A DNA stretch of 64,000 nucleotides, from positions 248,001 through 312,000 of the forward strand of contig NZ_KB373316.1 of assembly GCF_000314795.2 (NCBI RefSeq), in the 5' to 3' direction. Origin of the DNA: Streptococcus sp. F0442 (lineage in GTDB: Bacteria; Bacillota; Bacilli; Lactobacillales; Streptococcaceae). Below, piece by piece: positions 24,150-32,683 of this stretch. Below the pieces are notes generated by a model. The model did not search any database, was not told the origin of the DNA, and worked only from the letters and a program-made list of their open reading frames with translations. The stretch's first letter is position 1; each line of letters begins with the position of its first letter. The translations under genes were made by a program, and so were the position numbers.

Positions 24150-25786
24150 TTTCTCATCCTCTGATTGATGAATACATCGAACTTGCCGAATCAGGAAAAA
24201 TCAAAGTCAACAAAGAACGCTCACTGCTATTCAAAATCATCAAAGAAAAGATATATCCAAGGGATGATCTTTATTTTCACAATGAATTGATCGAAAAATA
24301 TATTCAGTTCACTGAAAAGAATTTCTTTCCACTTGCTAAATATCAAAAATTCTTGACACCGTTTATATTCCTTTTCAGGAAAGAAGATGGCGAACCTCAA
24401 TTCGATGAATTTCTTCTTACTTTGGCCCGTGGTGGTGGTAAGAATGGTTTTATGTCTAGTCGAGATGCGTTTTTTATCAGCCCACTGTATCCCATCCGAG
24501 ATTATGATGTGACTATCACAGCCAATTCGGAGAAACAGGGGAAAGTATCTTTTGAAGAGGTTTATGAAACTGTCCAGCGAAGAGGACTGGAAGACCATTT
24601 TTATTTAACAAAGATGTCTATTACAGGCCGAGGGAACAACTCGGTCTTTTCTTATCGGACGAATAATCCGAAGACAATGGACTCAGCTCGTGATGGATGC
24701 CTTGAATTCGATGAAATTCACCAGTTTGAAAATGATTCTGCTGTTAAAATCCAGAGATCAGGACTTGGTAAAATTGCCCATGCTCGTACCTTCTACAATG
24801 GTACCAACGGACACGTCCGTGAAGGGTTCTATGACAAGATGATCGAAAAATCAATGAAAATCTTGAATGGAGAACTTGAGGAATTTCGCTTATTTCCGTT
24901 TATCTGCAAACTAGACGACCCGGAAGAAGTGGATGATATGAGCAACTGGCCCAAAGCGAATCCTATGCTGGATGAAACCACACCTTATGCCAAACGTCTG
25001 CTGGCCAGAACGAAAGCTGACTATGATGATTTGGAATTGGAACCATCAGGCAGACAGGAATTTATGACCAAGCGGATGAATCTGCCTGAAGCCGACATCG
25101 AAAAAGATGTGACCACTCGTGAAAAGTTAATGGCTGCATTGCGAAGCCCTGGCATAGATCTCTCAGGAAGATCTTGTGTCGCTGGCTTTGACTACGCAAG
25201 CATCAGAGACTTTGCCAGTGTTGGACTGCTATTTAAAAACGGTGATGAGTTTATTTGGAAGCAACACAGTTTTGCCAGAAAGCAATTTTTGGATATGTTT
25301 AAAATCAAGGCTCCAATCCGTGAATGGCAGGAGCAAGGGCTCTTTACTATCGTAGATGGTCCAAGTATAGATCCAAGATTACTTGTTGATAAATTAATCC
25401 AGTGGCGCAAGCTCTACAATATCGAAATTGTCTGTGCTGATGGATTTCGAATGGACTTGCTGAAACCATTGCTGGAAGAAGCTGATTTTGAATATGAATT
25501 TTTGCGAAATCCAGGAGCGATACAGTCGAAGGTGGCTCCAATTATTGAGGACGGATTTGCGAACGAAAGATTCATTTTTGAAAATGACAAATCAATGCTC
25601 TGGTATACCGATAATACCTTTGTGAAAGAAGACAAAGACGGAAACAAGAGATTTTTGAAAAAGGAACCGTTGAGACGAAAGACTGACGGCTTCCATGCCT
25701 TTATTGCTGCTCTCTACAAGAGAGAAATCATTCAGGAAAGTACGGTTGGAGACTTCCTTGACGTGATCGAAGATTGGGAATTTTAG
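24146..25786 (+). CDS. terL: Terminase large subunit
   Basis: A 546-aa packaging ATPase/nuclease. The Walker A variant RGGGKNG is at residues 95-101, Walker B is CLEFDEIH near 190; the RNase H-like nuclease part carries AGFDYASIRDF and later CADGFR and a terminal TDGFHAFIAAL. GTG start overlapping the terS stop. Family-typical length. Confidence 0.94.
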   Translation: MISHPLIDEYIELAESGKIKVNKERSLLFKIIKEKIYPRDDLYFHNELIEKYIQFTEKNFFPLAKYQKFLTPFIFLFRKEDGEPQFDEFLLTLARGGGKNGFMSSRDAFFISPLYPIRDYDVTITANSEKQGKVSFEEVYETVQRRGLEDHFYLTKMSITGRGNNSVFSYRTNNPKTMDSARDGCLEFDEIHQFENDSAVKIQRSGLGKIAHARTFYNGTNGHVREGFYDKMIEKSMKILNGELEEFRLFPFICKLDDPEEVDDMSNWPKANPMLDETTPYAKRLLARTKADYDDLELEPSGRQEFMTKRMNLPEADIEKDVTTREKLMAALRSPGIDLSGRSCVAGFDYASIRDFASVGLLFKNGDEFIWKQHSFARKQFLDMFKIKAPIREWQEQGLFTIVDGPSIDPRLLVDKLIQWRKLYNIEIVCADGFRMDLLKPLLEEADFEYEFLRNPGAIQSKVAPIIEDGFANERFIFENDKSMLWYTDNTFVKEDKDGNKRFLKKEPLRRKTDGFHAFIAALYKREIIQESTVGDFLDVIEDWEF

Positions 25787-25799
25787 AAAGGACAACAAA

Positions 25800-26057
25800 A
25801 TGAACAAACGAATGAAGAAAAAACAACAACTCGAACAAAAGATTCAAGGGCTTGAATGTGAGCTTGCAGTAGTAAGCAAAGAAAACATTGAATTGTTGAA
25901 CAAGATTGGTTCAATCAGTGCTGAATTGAATACTTTAAACCAGTCCGTGAAACGACATGAAGATATTTGTGGACAAAATGTTGAACAAACAAATAAAGAG
26001 TTCGAATCAATCAAGAAGGAACTAAAACGCTCCAAAAAGTCATTCTTTAAACGATAA
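25800..26057 (+). CDS. Coiled-coil phage protein (85 aa)
   Basis: An 85-aa almost entirely helical protein with heptad-like repeats (EQKIQGLECELAVVSKENIE) and a basic C-terminus. It lies between terminase and portal; function unknown, possibly a scaffold helper. Confidence 0.7.
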   Translation: MNKRMKKKQQLEQKIQGLECELAVVSKENIELLNKIGSISAELNTLNQSVKRHEDICGQNVEQTNKEFESIKKELKRSKKSFFKR

Positions 26058-26109
26058 AAAAATATCCGGGTGGGTGGTAGGCATAGAATTTTAGAAAGGA
26101 GGAGGTGCC

Positions 26110-27261
26110 TTGGGATGGCTAAATTTATTCAAGCGAGAAGTTCCGGAACCGAGTTTTGAGTTTGATGAGCTGGAGCGGATTTTTGGAAATCTGCAACTAA
26201 AGAGCCTGTCGATTGACAAGGCTGCTGAATTTGTGGCCCGTATCTTTGCAAGATCTGAGTTTAAATTCATCGAGAATGGGAAAAAGAAGGCTACTGATTG
26301 GGATTATCTGTTAAATGTAAGGCCCAATAAAAATGAATCAGCTTCTGAGTTTTGGCAAAAGGCGGTTTATCGCTTATTGACCAAGAACGAAGTACTAATT
26401 TTCTTGTCGAATGATGATCAGTTATTGATTGCTGACTCGTACATTCGACAGAAATATGCTGTGTTCGATGATACATTCACATCTGTGAGTTGTCAAAACT
26501 ATACTTTCCAGAAACCATTCAAGATGAATGAAGTCATTTTCTTGCAATACAACAACAATCGTCTTCAAGAATATTTCACTCAACTCTTCAATGATTACGA
26601 AAAACTACACACTCGACTAGTCGAAGCGCTTGCACGGAATAATCAAATTCGTGGAGTACTCAGTACTAGAACGAATGCAAGTTTTGACGAATCAAAACGT
26701 GAAAAGATGCAACGATATGCAGACGGTCTCTTTAAATCATTTACGACCAAGACCGTAGCAATTGTTCCAGCTCAAGAAGGAATGGAATATTCTGAACTGA
26801 CCAACACTACCGGGACATCAAATCTATCAGTAGATGAACTCAAGAAGCTTCGTAGGCAATTTGATGATGAGGTAGCTGACATCTTAGGGATTCCCACTGC
26901 TCTGATGCATGGGGACATGGCTAATCTGGAAAATAGTCAGAAGATGTTTAATAGCTATTGCTACCAGTCGCTTGTGAAGAAAATGAGCGATGGTCTGAAC
27001 TTTGCTTTGCTCAGCAAAAGTGAATACAAAGACAATAAGCGCCTTGTCATTGTTGGTGAAGGGCAAAGAGATAAATTCTCGCTTGCTCAAAGTATTGACA
27101 AGCTGATTTCTTCTGGTTCCATGCTTATCAATGAGGTCCGTGAGGAACTTGGCCTTGAAGCTGTACCGTGGGGCGACAAGCCTCTGATCACTAAGAACTA
27201 TCAACTTGGTGAGGATGTAGAGAAGGGAGGTGAGAAAGAAGATGAAAGTGATTCCGATTAA
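26110..27261 (+). CDS. Portal protein (HK97 family)
   Basis: A 383-aa portal protein forming the dodecameric DNA gate at one capsid vertex. Family marks are WLNLFKR at the start, LLNVRPNKNESASEFWQK and the DILGIPTALM segment near residue 260. TTG start with AAAGGAGGAGG in front. Its 3' end overlaps the protease gene by 20 nt. Confidence 0.92.
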   Translation: MGWLNLFKREVPEPSFEFDELERIFGNLQLKSLSIDKAAEFVARIFARSEFKFIENGKKKATDWDYLLNVRPNKNESASEFWQKAVYRLLTKNEVLIFLSNDDQLLIADSYIRQKYAVFDDTFTSVSCQNYTFQKPFKMNEVIFLQYNNNRLQEYFTQLFNDYEKLHTRLVEALARNNQIRGVLSTRTNASFDESKREKMQRYADGLFKSFTTKTVAIVPAQEGMEYSELTNTTGTSNLSVDELKKLRRQFDDEVADILGIPTALMHGDMANLENSQKMFNSYCYQSLVKKMSDGLNFALLSKSEYKDNKRLVIVGEGQRDKFSLAQSIDKLISSGSMLINEVREELGLEAVPWGDKPLITKNYQLGEDVEKGGEKEDESDSD

Positions 27262-28012
27262 AGGAACAATCGTGTCAAACGATGATGTTTGGCTTTATGA
27301 TTGGTTTGGTTGGGACTGTACCGCTCCTAAAAATGTAGTATTACCGGAAACTGGTGAGGACATCGAAGTTCACATCAATTCAGGGGGAGGAGATGTATAT
27401 GCAGGTAGCGAAATCTATACTGCATTACGGGCCTACTCAGGGAAAGTAGTTGTTAAAATCGTGGGAATTGCTGCAAGCGCAGCGAGCGTTATCGCAATGG
27501 CTGGTGATGTCGTAGAAATTAGCCCTACTGCTCAAATCATGATCCATAACGTGTCATCACGAGTTGACGGAGACCACAACACTCTACTTCATGAAGCTGG
27601 AGTGCTTGAAGGTTTTAATAAGTCAATCGCAAATGCTTATGTTGATAAAACTGGAAAAGCATTAGATGATTTATTGGATCTGATGAACAAGACTACCTGG
27701 TTTGATGCTGAATCAGCAGTAAATCAAGGATTTGCTGACAGGATCATGTTTGCTGGAGAAATTGCTCCTACATTTGCTGCAAGCGAAACTCCAATGATCC
27801 CACATGATTTTATTGACAAGATGAAGTCAGCAATGACTCCTGATGTTGATAAAATCGCTGATCTTGTAGCGAATAAGCTAGAAGCTCGACAAATCGCAAG
27901 TGAGACTTTTAAAAATAGCGAATTTGTACAGAAAAAATTCAATATTCCAGAAAGTCCAGAAAATAACACAAACGAGGCTGTACCGAAAGGGTTCAGTCTT
28001 TTTGCATTTTAG
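27242..28012 (+). CDS. ClpP-like head maturation protease
   Basis: A 256-aa S14 protease that processes capsid proteins during prohead maturation. The nucleophile is Ser79 in GIAASAAS and the base is His102 in MIHN; the glycine-rich VHINSGGGDVYAG is the ClpP substrate-strand motif. The start at 27242 follows GGGAGGTG; an in-frame GTG at 27230 lies inside that site. The C-terminal ~70 residues may serve as scaffold. Confidence 0.92.
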   Translation: MKVIPIKGTIVSNDDVWLYDWFGWDCTAPKNVVLPETGEDIEVHINSGGGDVYAGSEIYTALRAYSGKVVVKIVGIAASAASVIAMAGDVVEISPTAQIMIHNVSSRVDGDHNTLLHEAGVLEGFNKSIANAYVDKTGKALDDLLDLMNKTTWFDAESAVNQGFADRIMFAGEIAPTFAASETPMIPHDFIDKMKSAMTPDVDKIADLVANKLEARQIASETFKNSEFVQKKFNIPESPENNTNEAVPKGFSLFAF

Positions 28013-28026
28013 AAAGGAAAAATACA

Positions 28027-29139
28027 ATGACAATGAAATTATCTAACAAATTCAACGAAATTCGTCAGAACTTCTTGAACGCTGTAGCAAATGGCGCACC
28101 TCAAGAAGAACAAGCGAAACTCTACAATGAAATGATCGAGTCGATGACAAACGAAATGATGGAGCAAGCTCGTCATGCCGCTCATGAGGAAGTTTCAGCA
28201 ATGAATCCTTATGATGCTAAATTGACTGCCGAAGCTCGTGAATTCTTCAACGACATCGAAAAAACTGCTCCTGTAGGAGTAGAAAAACTCTTCCCACAAG
28301 AAACTATTGACCGTATCTTTGACGATATGGTTAAATCTCGCCCTCTCTTGCAACATATTGGCTTGCGCAATGCTGGCATCCGCCTTAAATTCCTCAAATC
28401 GACTCAAACTGGTACAGCTCTTTGGGGCAAGATCAATGGGGAAATCCAAGGTCAATTGAAACAAACCTTCAACGAAGAAGAAGCTATTCAAAACAAGTTG
28501 ACTGCATTTGTAGTCATTCCTAAAGATTCTGAAAAATTCGGTCCGGCTTGGTTGCAATCATTCGTATCTACTCAAATCACAGAAGCGTTCGCTGCTGCTT
28601 TGGAAGCTGCCTTTCTGAACGGTGATGGGGACGACAAGCCTATCGGTCTTTCTCGCACTCTTACAGGAACTGCAGCAAGTGGAAAAACAACTTATGCAGA
28701 AAAATCTGTTGAAACTGCAAAACTTACATTTGCGGACTCTGCTACAGTCGTTAAGGAATTGACAAATGTTTACAAATATCACTCTGTTAAAACTGACGGT
28801 AGTCCAGTAGCGGTTGAAGGAAATGTTGTGATGGTTGTCAATCCAGCGGATGCATGGGATGTCAAAAAACAATATACGTCACTTAACGCTCAAGGTGTGT
28901 ATGTGACAGCAATGCCATACAACTTGATCTTGGCTGAGTCAGTTGCTCAAACCACTGGCAAAGTGACTACATTTGTCAAAGGTCGCTACGATGCATTTGT
29001 AGGTGGCGGAATCGAGTTTGGTCGTTATACAGAAACCTACGCTCTCGAAGACTTAAATCTCTACACTGCTAAGCAATTCGCTTATGGTAAGGCTCACGAC
29101 GAAAAGACTGCTGCTGTTTGGAAATTGGAAATCAAATAA
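28027..29139 (+). CDS. Major capsid protein (HK97 fold)
   Basis: A 370-aa HK97-type capsid subunit. The N-terminal ~100 residues are helical and charged, as in the delta domain that is removed during maturation; the body begins near PLLQHIGLRNAGIRLKFL. Gene order portal-protease-capsid is standard. Confidence 0.92.
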   Translation: MTMKLSNKFNEIRQNFLNAVANGAPQEEQAKLYNEMIESMTNEMMEQARHAAHEEVSAMNPYDAKLTAEAREFFNDIEKTAPVGVEKLFPQETIDRIFDDMVKSRPLLQHIGLRNAGIRLKFLKSTQTGTALWGKINGEIQGQLKQTFNEEEAIQNKLTAFVVIPKDSEKFGPAWLQSFVSTQITEAFAAALEAAFLNGDGDDKPIGLSRTLTGTAASGKTTYAEKSVETAKLTFADSATVVKELTNVYKYHSVKTDGSPVAVEGNVVMVVNPADAWDVKKQYTSLNAQGVYVTAMPYNLILAESVAQTTGKVTTFVKGRYDAFVGGGIEFGRYTETYALEDLNLYTAKQFAYGKAHDEKTAAVWKLEIK

Positions 29140-29155
29140 TAGGTGGTGACACCGA

Positions 29156-29446
29156 ATGGAAGAAACAAAACAATTTCATCCGCTTCTAGCAGTATTTAAG
29201 GAGCGGATGAAAATCTTTCATGATGCTGAAGACGGGAATCTTTCAAGGATGTTGACTTCATCCGAAAAAGCAATTCTCGACTTAACAGGAGCTTTTGATT
29301 TGTCAGATTCTCGCACTGAAGAGCTTGTTTTGGAACGTGCAAGATATCTGTACAATGATCAGGTCGAGTTTTTCTTTACGAATTTTCAAGGAGAACTCCT
29401 TGAGTTATCACTTCAAAATCACCCAATAGGAGGAAAAGAGTGCTAG
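29156..29446 (+). CDS. Head-tail connector protein (gp6-like)
   Basis: A 96-aa acidic helical protein (HPLLAVFKERMKIFHDAEDG) in the first position after the capsid, matching the gp6/adaptor class that binds below the portal. Overlaps the next gene by 7 nt. Confidence 0.8.
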   Translation: MEETKQFHPLLAVFKERMKIFHDAEDGNLSRMLTSSEKAILDLTGAFDLSDSRTEELVLERARYLYNDQVEFFFTNFQGELLELSLQNHPIGGKEC

Positions 29447-29625
29447 AAACAATCCAAGATTTCTTTGACTTGAAAGAAAATGTCGTTCGACACGTTGGAG
29501 ACATTTTTGAAGTTGATGATGATCGAAAAAACGAATTGATGAAGAAATTACCTGATTTTGTGAAAGAATACGATTTAGTAGCTTCGGACAATCTAAACGA
29601 AGATGTAGTTGTGGAAGATGAATAA
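29440..29625 (+). CDS. Small head-tail protein (61 aa)
   Basis: A 61-aa acidic protein with a GTG start (AGGAGGAAAAGA in front). Not recognised; its place suggests a connector accessory role. Overlaps the next gene by 8 nt. Confidence 0.6.
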   Translation: MLETIQDFFDLKENVVRHVGDIFEVDDDRKNELMKKLPDFVKEYDLVASDNLNEDVVVEDE

Positions 29626-29995
29626 GCCTGAGTTTAAATACAAAAAGCCAGAAACCAATACAAGCGAATTAAGAACTCCAGTAGAGTTTTATAACTCAAA
29701 AGTACTTGAAGGGTTAGATGGCAGGGATGTGAGTTTTGAGAAAGTATTTTATACATTCGCAAAAATCTACTCGCCTAGTTTAAAGGATATCGAAATTTCA
29801 ACAGGGAAATCAATGACTGCAAGGATGACCTTAAAAATAAGAGATCCTTTAACAAGTTATCAACCTGACAATAAGCATTTTGTGCAAGTAAATGATCACC
29901 GATTAGAAAATAAAAAATGGCAGATCATTGACGTTCGTCCCGATTATGACAACCGTGATTATTTAATTGTTGTTATTGGTGGATCAAATGACTAG
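29618..29995 (+). CDS. Head closure protein (head-tail adaptor)
   Basis: A 125-aa protein with the typical ending of phage head-tail joining proteins (KKWQIIDVRPDYDNRDYLIV). It closes the portal channel after packaging. Start taken at 29618. Confidence 0.8.
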   Translation: MNKPEFKYKKPETNTSELRTPVEFYNSKVLEGLDGRDVSFEKVFYTFAKIYSPSLKDIEISTGKSMTARMTLKIRDPLTSYQPDNKHFVQVNDHRLENKKWQIIDVRPDYDNRDYLIVVIGGSND

Positions 29996-30392
29996 TGGCG
30001 CTACATTAAGAGGCTTCGATGAAGTCATCCGGAATTTAGAAGCAAAGCTTGGCGATGCGAAAGTGAGAAGGTCTGCGAATAGAGCTTTGAAAGGCGCAGC
30101 AACCGAAACACTTGAAGACTTTAAAGTCGCTCTACAAGTTTTCAAAGATACCGGAGAAACAATTGAAAGCGCAACAGTCGGAAATGTAACGGGTGCTTTT
30201 GAAGGAGTGCCAATGGTTAAACTCGGTTTTGGTGCTGGCTCACGTTGGCGATTAGAACATTTGAACGAATTTGGATATGCCAAAAAGGCTCATCCAAGAG
30301 GATTCGGTGTTATCCGAAGATTTTCGGAAGCCAACAAAGAAAAATTTAAATATCGCTTAGCAACTAAATTGAAAGGAGAAGGGCTTGGATGA
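29988..30392 (+). CDS. HK97-gp10-type tail protein
   Basis: A 134-aa neck/tail completion protein (GFDEVIRNLEAKLGDAKVRR; W.LEHLNEFGYAKKAHPRGFG). Start at 29988 overlaps the preceding gene by 8 nt; an upstream TTG is unlikely. Confidence 0.85.
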   Translation: MTSGATLRGFDEVIRNLEAKLGDAKVRRSANRALKGAATETLEDFKVALQVFKDTGETIESATVGNVTGAFEGVPMVKLGFGAGSRWRLEHLNEFGYAKKAHPRGFGVIRRFSEANKEKFKYRLATKLKGEGLG

Positions 30393-30769
30393 TTAAAGAC
30401 AAAATATCAGAAATATATGATGCTCTGATGAGCGATGAGGAACTTTCTAAAATCACTATCAAATCATTTGAGCGTCCTGAAACCTTACCAACAGATCAGA
30501 CGAGTATTGTTATTATCCCACTAGGGCCACCTATCCAAAGTGACCAGGGAAGCAATACAAGCTTTTCAAAAACATTTCTTTATCAAATCAATGTTGAATC
30601 GATTAACCGAATTGAATGCAAAAAAATGCAAGGGTTAGTCGAAAAGGTGATGGAGTCACAAGGATTCTATCAAATTGCTGGGGGTCTAGATGAATGGATC
30701 CCTGAAATCAAACGCTATGCAGATGCCAGAACTTACAAAGGGAAGAGCAAGCTGTATGACGATTATTAG
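30389..30769 (+). CDS. Tail completion protein, DUF806 family
   Basis: A 126-aa protein of the DUF806 type (SFERPETLPTDQTSIVIIPL), a tail-terminator-like component between gp10-like and the major tail protein. Overlaps gp10-like by 4 nt. Confidence 0.8.
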   Translation: MIKDKISEIYDALMSDEELSKITIKSFERPETLPTDQTSIVIIPLGPPIQSDQGSNTSFSKTFLYQINVESINRIECKKMQGLVEKVMESQGFYQIAGGLDEWIPEIKRYADARTYKGKSKLYDDY

Positions 30770-30783
30770 AAAGGAAATTTAAT

Positions 30784-31389
30784 ATGACACAACAAAAACA
30801 AGGAACTGCTACAGTTGGTTTTAAAAGCCTTACAGTTCGAATTTTGGATGGGAATCAAACCCCAACAGAGGGAGAAAACCTCTTTATCATCCAAGGTAAA
30901 AAAGGAGAAGGTGCGACTCAAACCGCAAAAATCTCTGGTCTTGCCGTTGACCCTACAAAAACATTTGGAAGCAATATCGCCTACCATGTGAACAACCGTG
31001 GAGTCGGAGATGTCAAGGTAGAACTTGGTCTCTTGGACATTCCAGTAGCGCTTTACGTTAAAGCTCTCGGCTACGAAAACGATGATGATATCCTTGACTT
31101 TGGAGCTGACACAGTTTCAAAAGATGTTGCGATCTTGCTCGAATCAAATACCGCAGATGGTGGTGGAGCTTACTACGGTTTCTACAAAGGGAATCTTTCA
31201 ATGGATGCAATCGATCTTAACACGATCAAAGATAAAGCTGATGAGCTTGCTACTACAGATGTATCATTCGCTGCAGGCGCAAGTACTGATGAGCAAACCA
31301 AGAACAAGTACGGTACAATGTACTTTGGTAGTGATGAAGCAAAAATCAAGAAATTGAAAGCAAAACTCGGTATGGCAGCAGCAGGATAA
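30784..31389 (+). CDS. Major tail protein (phi13 family)
   Basis: A 201-aa tail-tube subunit of the phi13/TP901-1-like family (VGFKSLTVRILDG; FYKGNLSMDAIDLNTI). It is followed by a hairpin terminator rather than directly by the chaperone gene, because the moron is inserted there. Confidence 0.9.
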   Translation: MTQQKQGTATVGFKSLTVRILDGNQTPTEGENLFIIQGKKGEGATQTAKISGLAVDPTKTFGSNIAYHVNNRGVGDVKVELGLLDIPVALYVKALGYENDDDILDFGADTVSKDVAILLESNTADGGGAYYGFYKGNLSMDAIDLNTIKDKADELATTDVSFAAGASTDEQTKNKYGTMYFGSDEAKIKKLKAKLGMAAAG

Positions 31390-31394
31390 TAATT

Positions 31395-31416
31395 GGGGCA
31401 TTTAGCCCCTTTATTT
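31395..31416 (+). terminator. Terminator after the major tail protein gene
   Basis: GGGGC (31395-31399) pairs with GCCCC (31405-31409), loop ATTTA, then TTTATTT. Probably partial, since the tail genes beyond must still be transcribed. Confidence 0.7.
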
Positions 31417-31428
31417 ATCTTTATATCG

Positions 31429-31457
31429 TTGTAAACCTTTACAATTATTGATATAAT
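31429..31457 (+). promoter_or_regulatory. Promoter of the tail-operon moron
   Basis: TTGTAA (31429-31434), a 17-bp spacer and TATAAT (31452-31457), followed by GGAGG and the ATG at 31477. A sigma-A promoter in the middle of the late operon. Confidence 0.75.
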
Positions 31458-31476
31458 AAGTTGTGGAGGTTTTGTT

Positions 31477-32115
31477 ATGAAAAATAAGAAAAATACAGTT
31501 TTAATAACATTAACAATTATGATCACTCTAGTTTCCATTGTACTTGCTATTATGCTCGTAAATTCCAACAATCAACTTTCTAAGGCACACAAGGAAATAG
31601 AGAGCGTAAAGGAAGAGAAGGACAGAGCTGTCATGGTAAAAGATAAGCTCTCTACATACGTATCAAATGTAGATCACGATTTATTTCTGGAAGCAAATGA
31701 TTTTGTTCTTGGAATGAATTCATTGACTAGCTACAAATTTGGTGACGGAGTTCTTTTCGACAAAACTCAAATCGCTGTCAGCGAACCGAAAAAACAAACT
31801 TCCGGAATGCTTGCGATGAACCATGACTCTAAAAGTTTCATCCCAGTAACGGTAACACTGACTATAAAAAATAACGACTCATCGAATATTGAATTCAATC
31901 CAGGTAAATTCCTTGCGAGCGATGACAAAGGCAATTATCTTGCTTATGATTCCGTTATGTCTAACGATGATACCGTTTCTGTTCAATCGGATAAAAGTGT
32001 CGTCATACAAGCCGGGAAAGAGGCAACCATAGCTATATTTTATGCGATGGATAATGACCATTCGGATAATGATGTCAATAAAATTGAATTTTTAAATAAA
32101 ACTTGGACAAAATGA
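31477..32115 (+). CDS. Membrane-anchored DUF4352-like protein (moron)
   Basis: A 212-aa exported protein. Residues 8-28 form one membrane anchor (TVLITLTIMITLVSIVLAIM), followed by a helical linker (30-60) and a beta-rich outer domain resembling DUF4352/TRAT-type folds (FIPVTVTLTIKNNDSSNIEF, later VIQAGKEATIAIFYAMDN). No lipobox cysteine. It interrupts the otherwise fixed order major tail protein - tail chaperone, with its own promoter and flanking terminators: a moron expressed in the lysogen. Possible roles are superinfection exclusion at the cell surface or host fitness; the sequence does not decide. Confidence 0.8.
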   Translation: MKNKKNTVLITLTIMITLVSIVLAIMLVNSNNQLSKAHKEIESVKEEKDRAVMVKDKLSTYVSNVDHDLFLEANDFVLGMNSLTSYKFGDGVLFDKTQIAVSEPKKQTSGMLAMNHDSKSFIPVTVTLTIKNNDSSNIEFNPGKFLASDDKGNYLAYDSVMSNDDTVSVQSDKSVVIQAGKEATIAIFYAMDNDHSDNDVNKIEFLNKTWTK

Positions 32116-32118
32116 AAT

Positions 32119-32140
32119 AAGCACCATTCGGTGCTTTTTT
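32119..32140 (+). terminator. Terminator after the moron
   Basis: AAGCACC / GGTGCTT with an ATTC loop and six T's. Confidence 0.88.
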
Positions 32141-32159
32141 AATTATAGAAAGGCAAACA

Positions 32160-32453
32160 ATGTCAAAAATTACATTTACCATGAAGAACGAAGCTGGAGA
32201 AGATGTACTTTACTCTAGTAAAGAAATTACTACTCGTGATTATCGTGATTACCTTGTATTGAACGACTCACTCACATCAGACAAGACAGAAGTCGAAAAA
32301 TTGGATCAACAATTAGGCTTCATTGCCTCACTATTCGAAAATGTGACAGTAGAGCAATTACTAGAACATACTGATTTTGCTAAAATCATTGAAGTGTTCA
32401 CTGAAATCTATGCTCATCTTGTGGGTGATGTGGACCCAAAGGGGAAAAAATAG
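32160..32453 (+). CDS. Tail assembly chaperone, short form (gpG-like)
   Basis: A 97-aa tail chaperone that assists tape-measure assembly; it is the unshifted product. The frame ends GGG AAA AAA TAG, the site of the -1 shift that gives the long form. AGAAAGG precedes the start. Confidence 0.88.
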   Translation: MSKITFTMKNEAGEDVLYSSKEITTRDYRDYLVLNDSLTSDKTEVEKLDQQLGFIASLFENVTVEQLLEHTDFAKIIEVFTEIYAHLVGDVDPKGKK

Positions 32454-32644
32454 ATCCTAAAGATGCATTAAAACGTTTCTACAAATTCGTTAAGGAAGTT
32501 GCTGATGGACCATATAACATGAATGTCCATGATGTGATGGAATTAAGCTGGGAAGATCTGATCGGAATTATTGATCTTGATAAAGATCAAACCGAAAATG
32601 CGTCTTTAGATCTAGCTGACATTTTTGGAGAAATGGAAGCATAA
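32160..32644 (+). CDS. Tail assembly chaperone, long form by -1 frameshift (gpGT-like)
   Basis: The -1 frame is open from the run of A's at 32445-32450 to a stop at 32642-32644 and adds 64 residues (IDPKDALKRFYKFVKEVADG...), ending close to the tape measure gene. The sum is 161 aa. There is no start codon with a ribosome site for the second frame, as expected for a frameshift extension. Likely slippage: the AAA at 32448-32450 in the P site re-pairs with AAA at 32447-32449 while TAG waits in the A site. Confidence 0.85.
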
Positions 32645-32683
32645 AGCCTCTTTGGGCTTTTTTTGTTTGTAAAAGGAGGAAAA

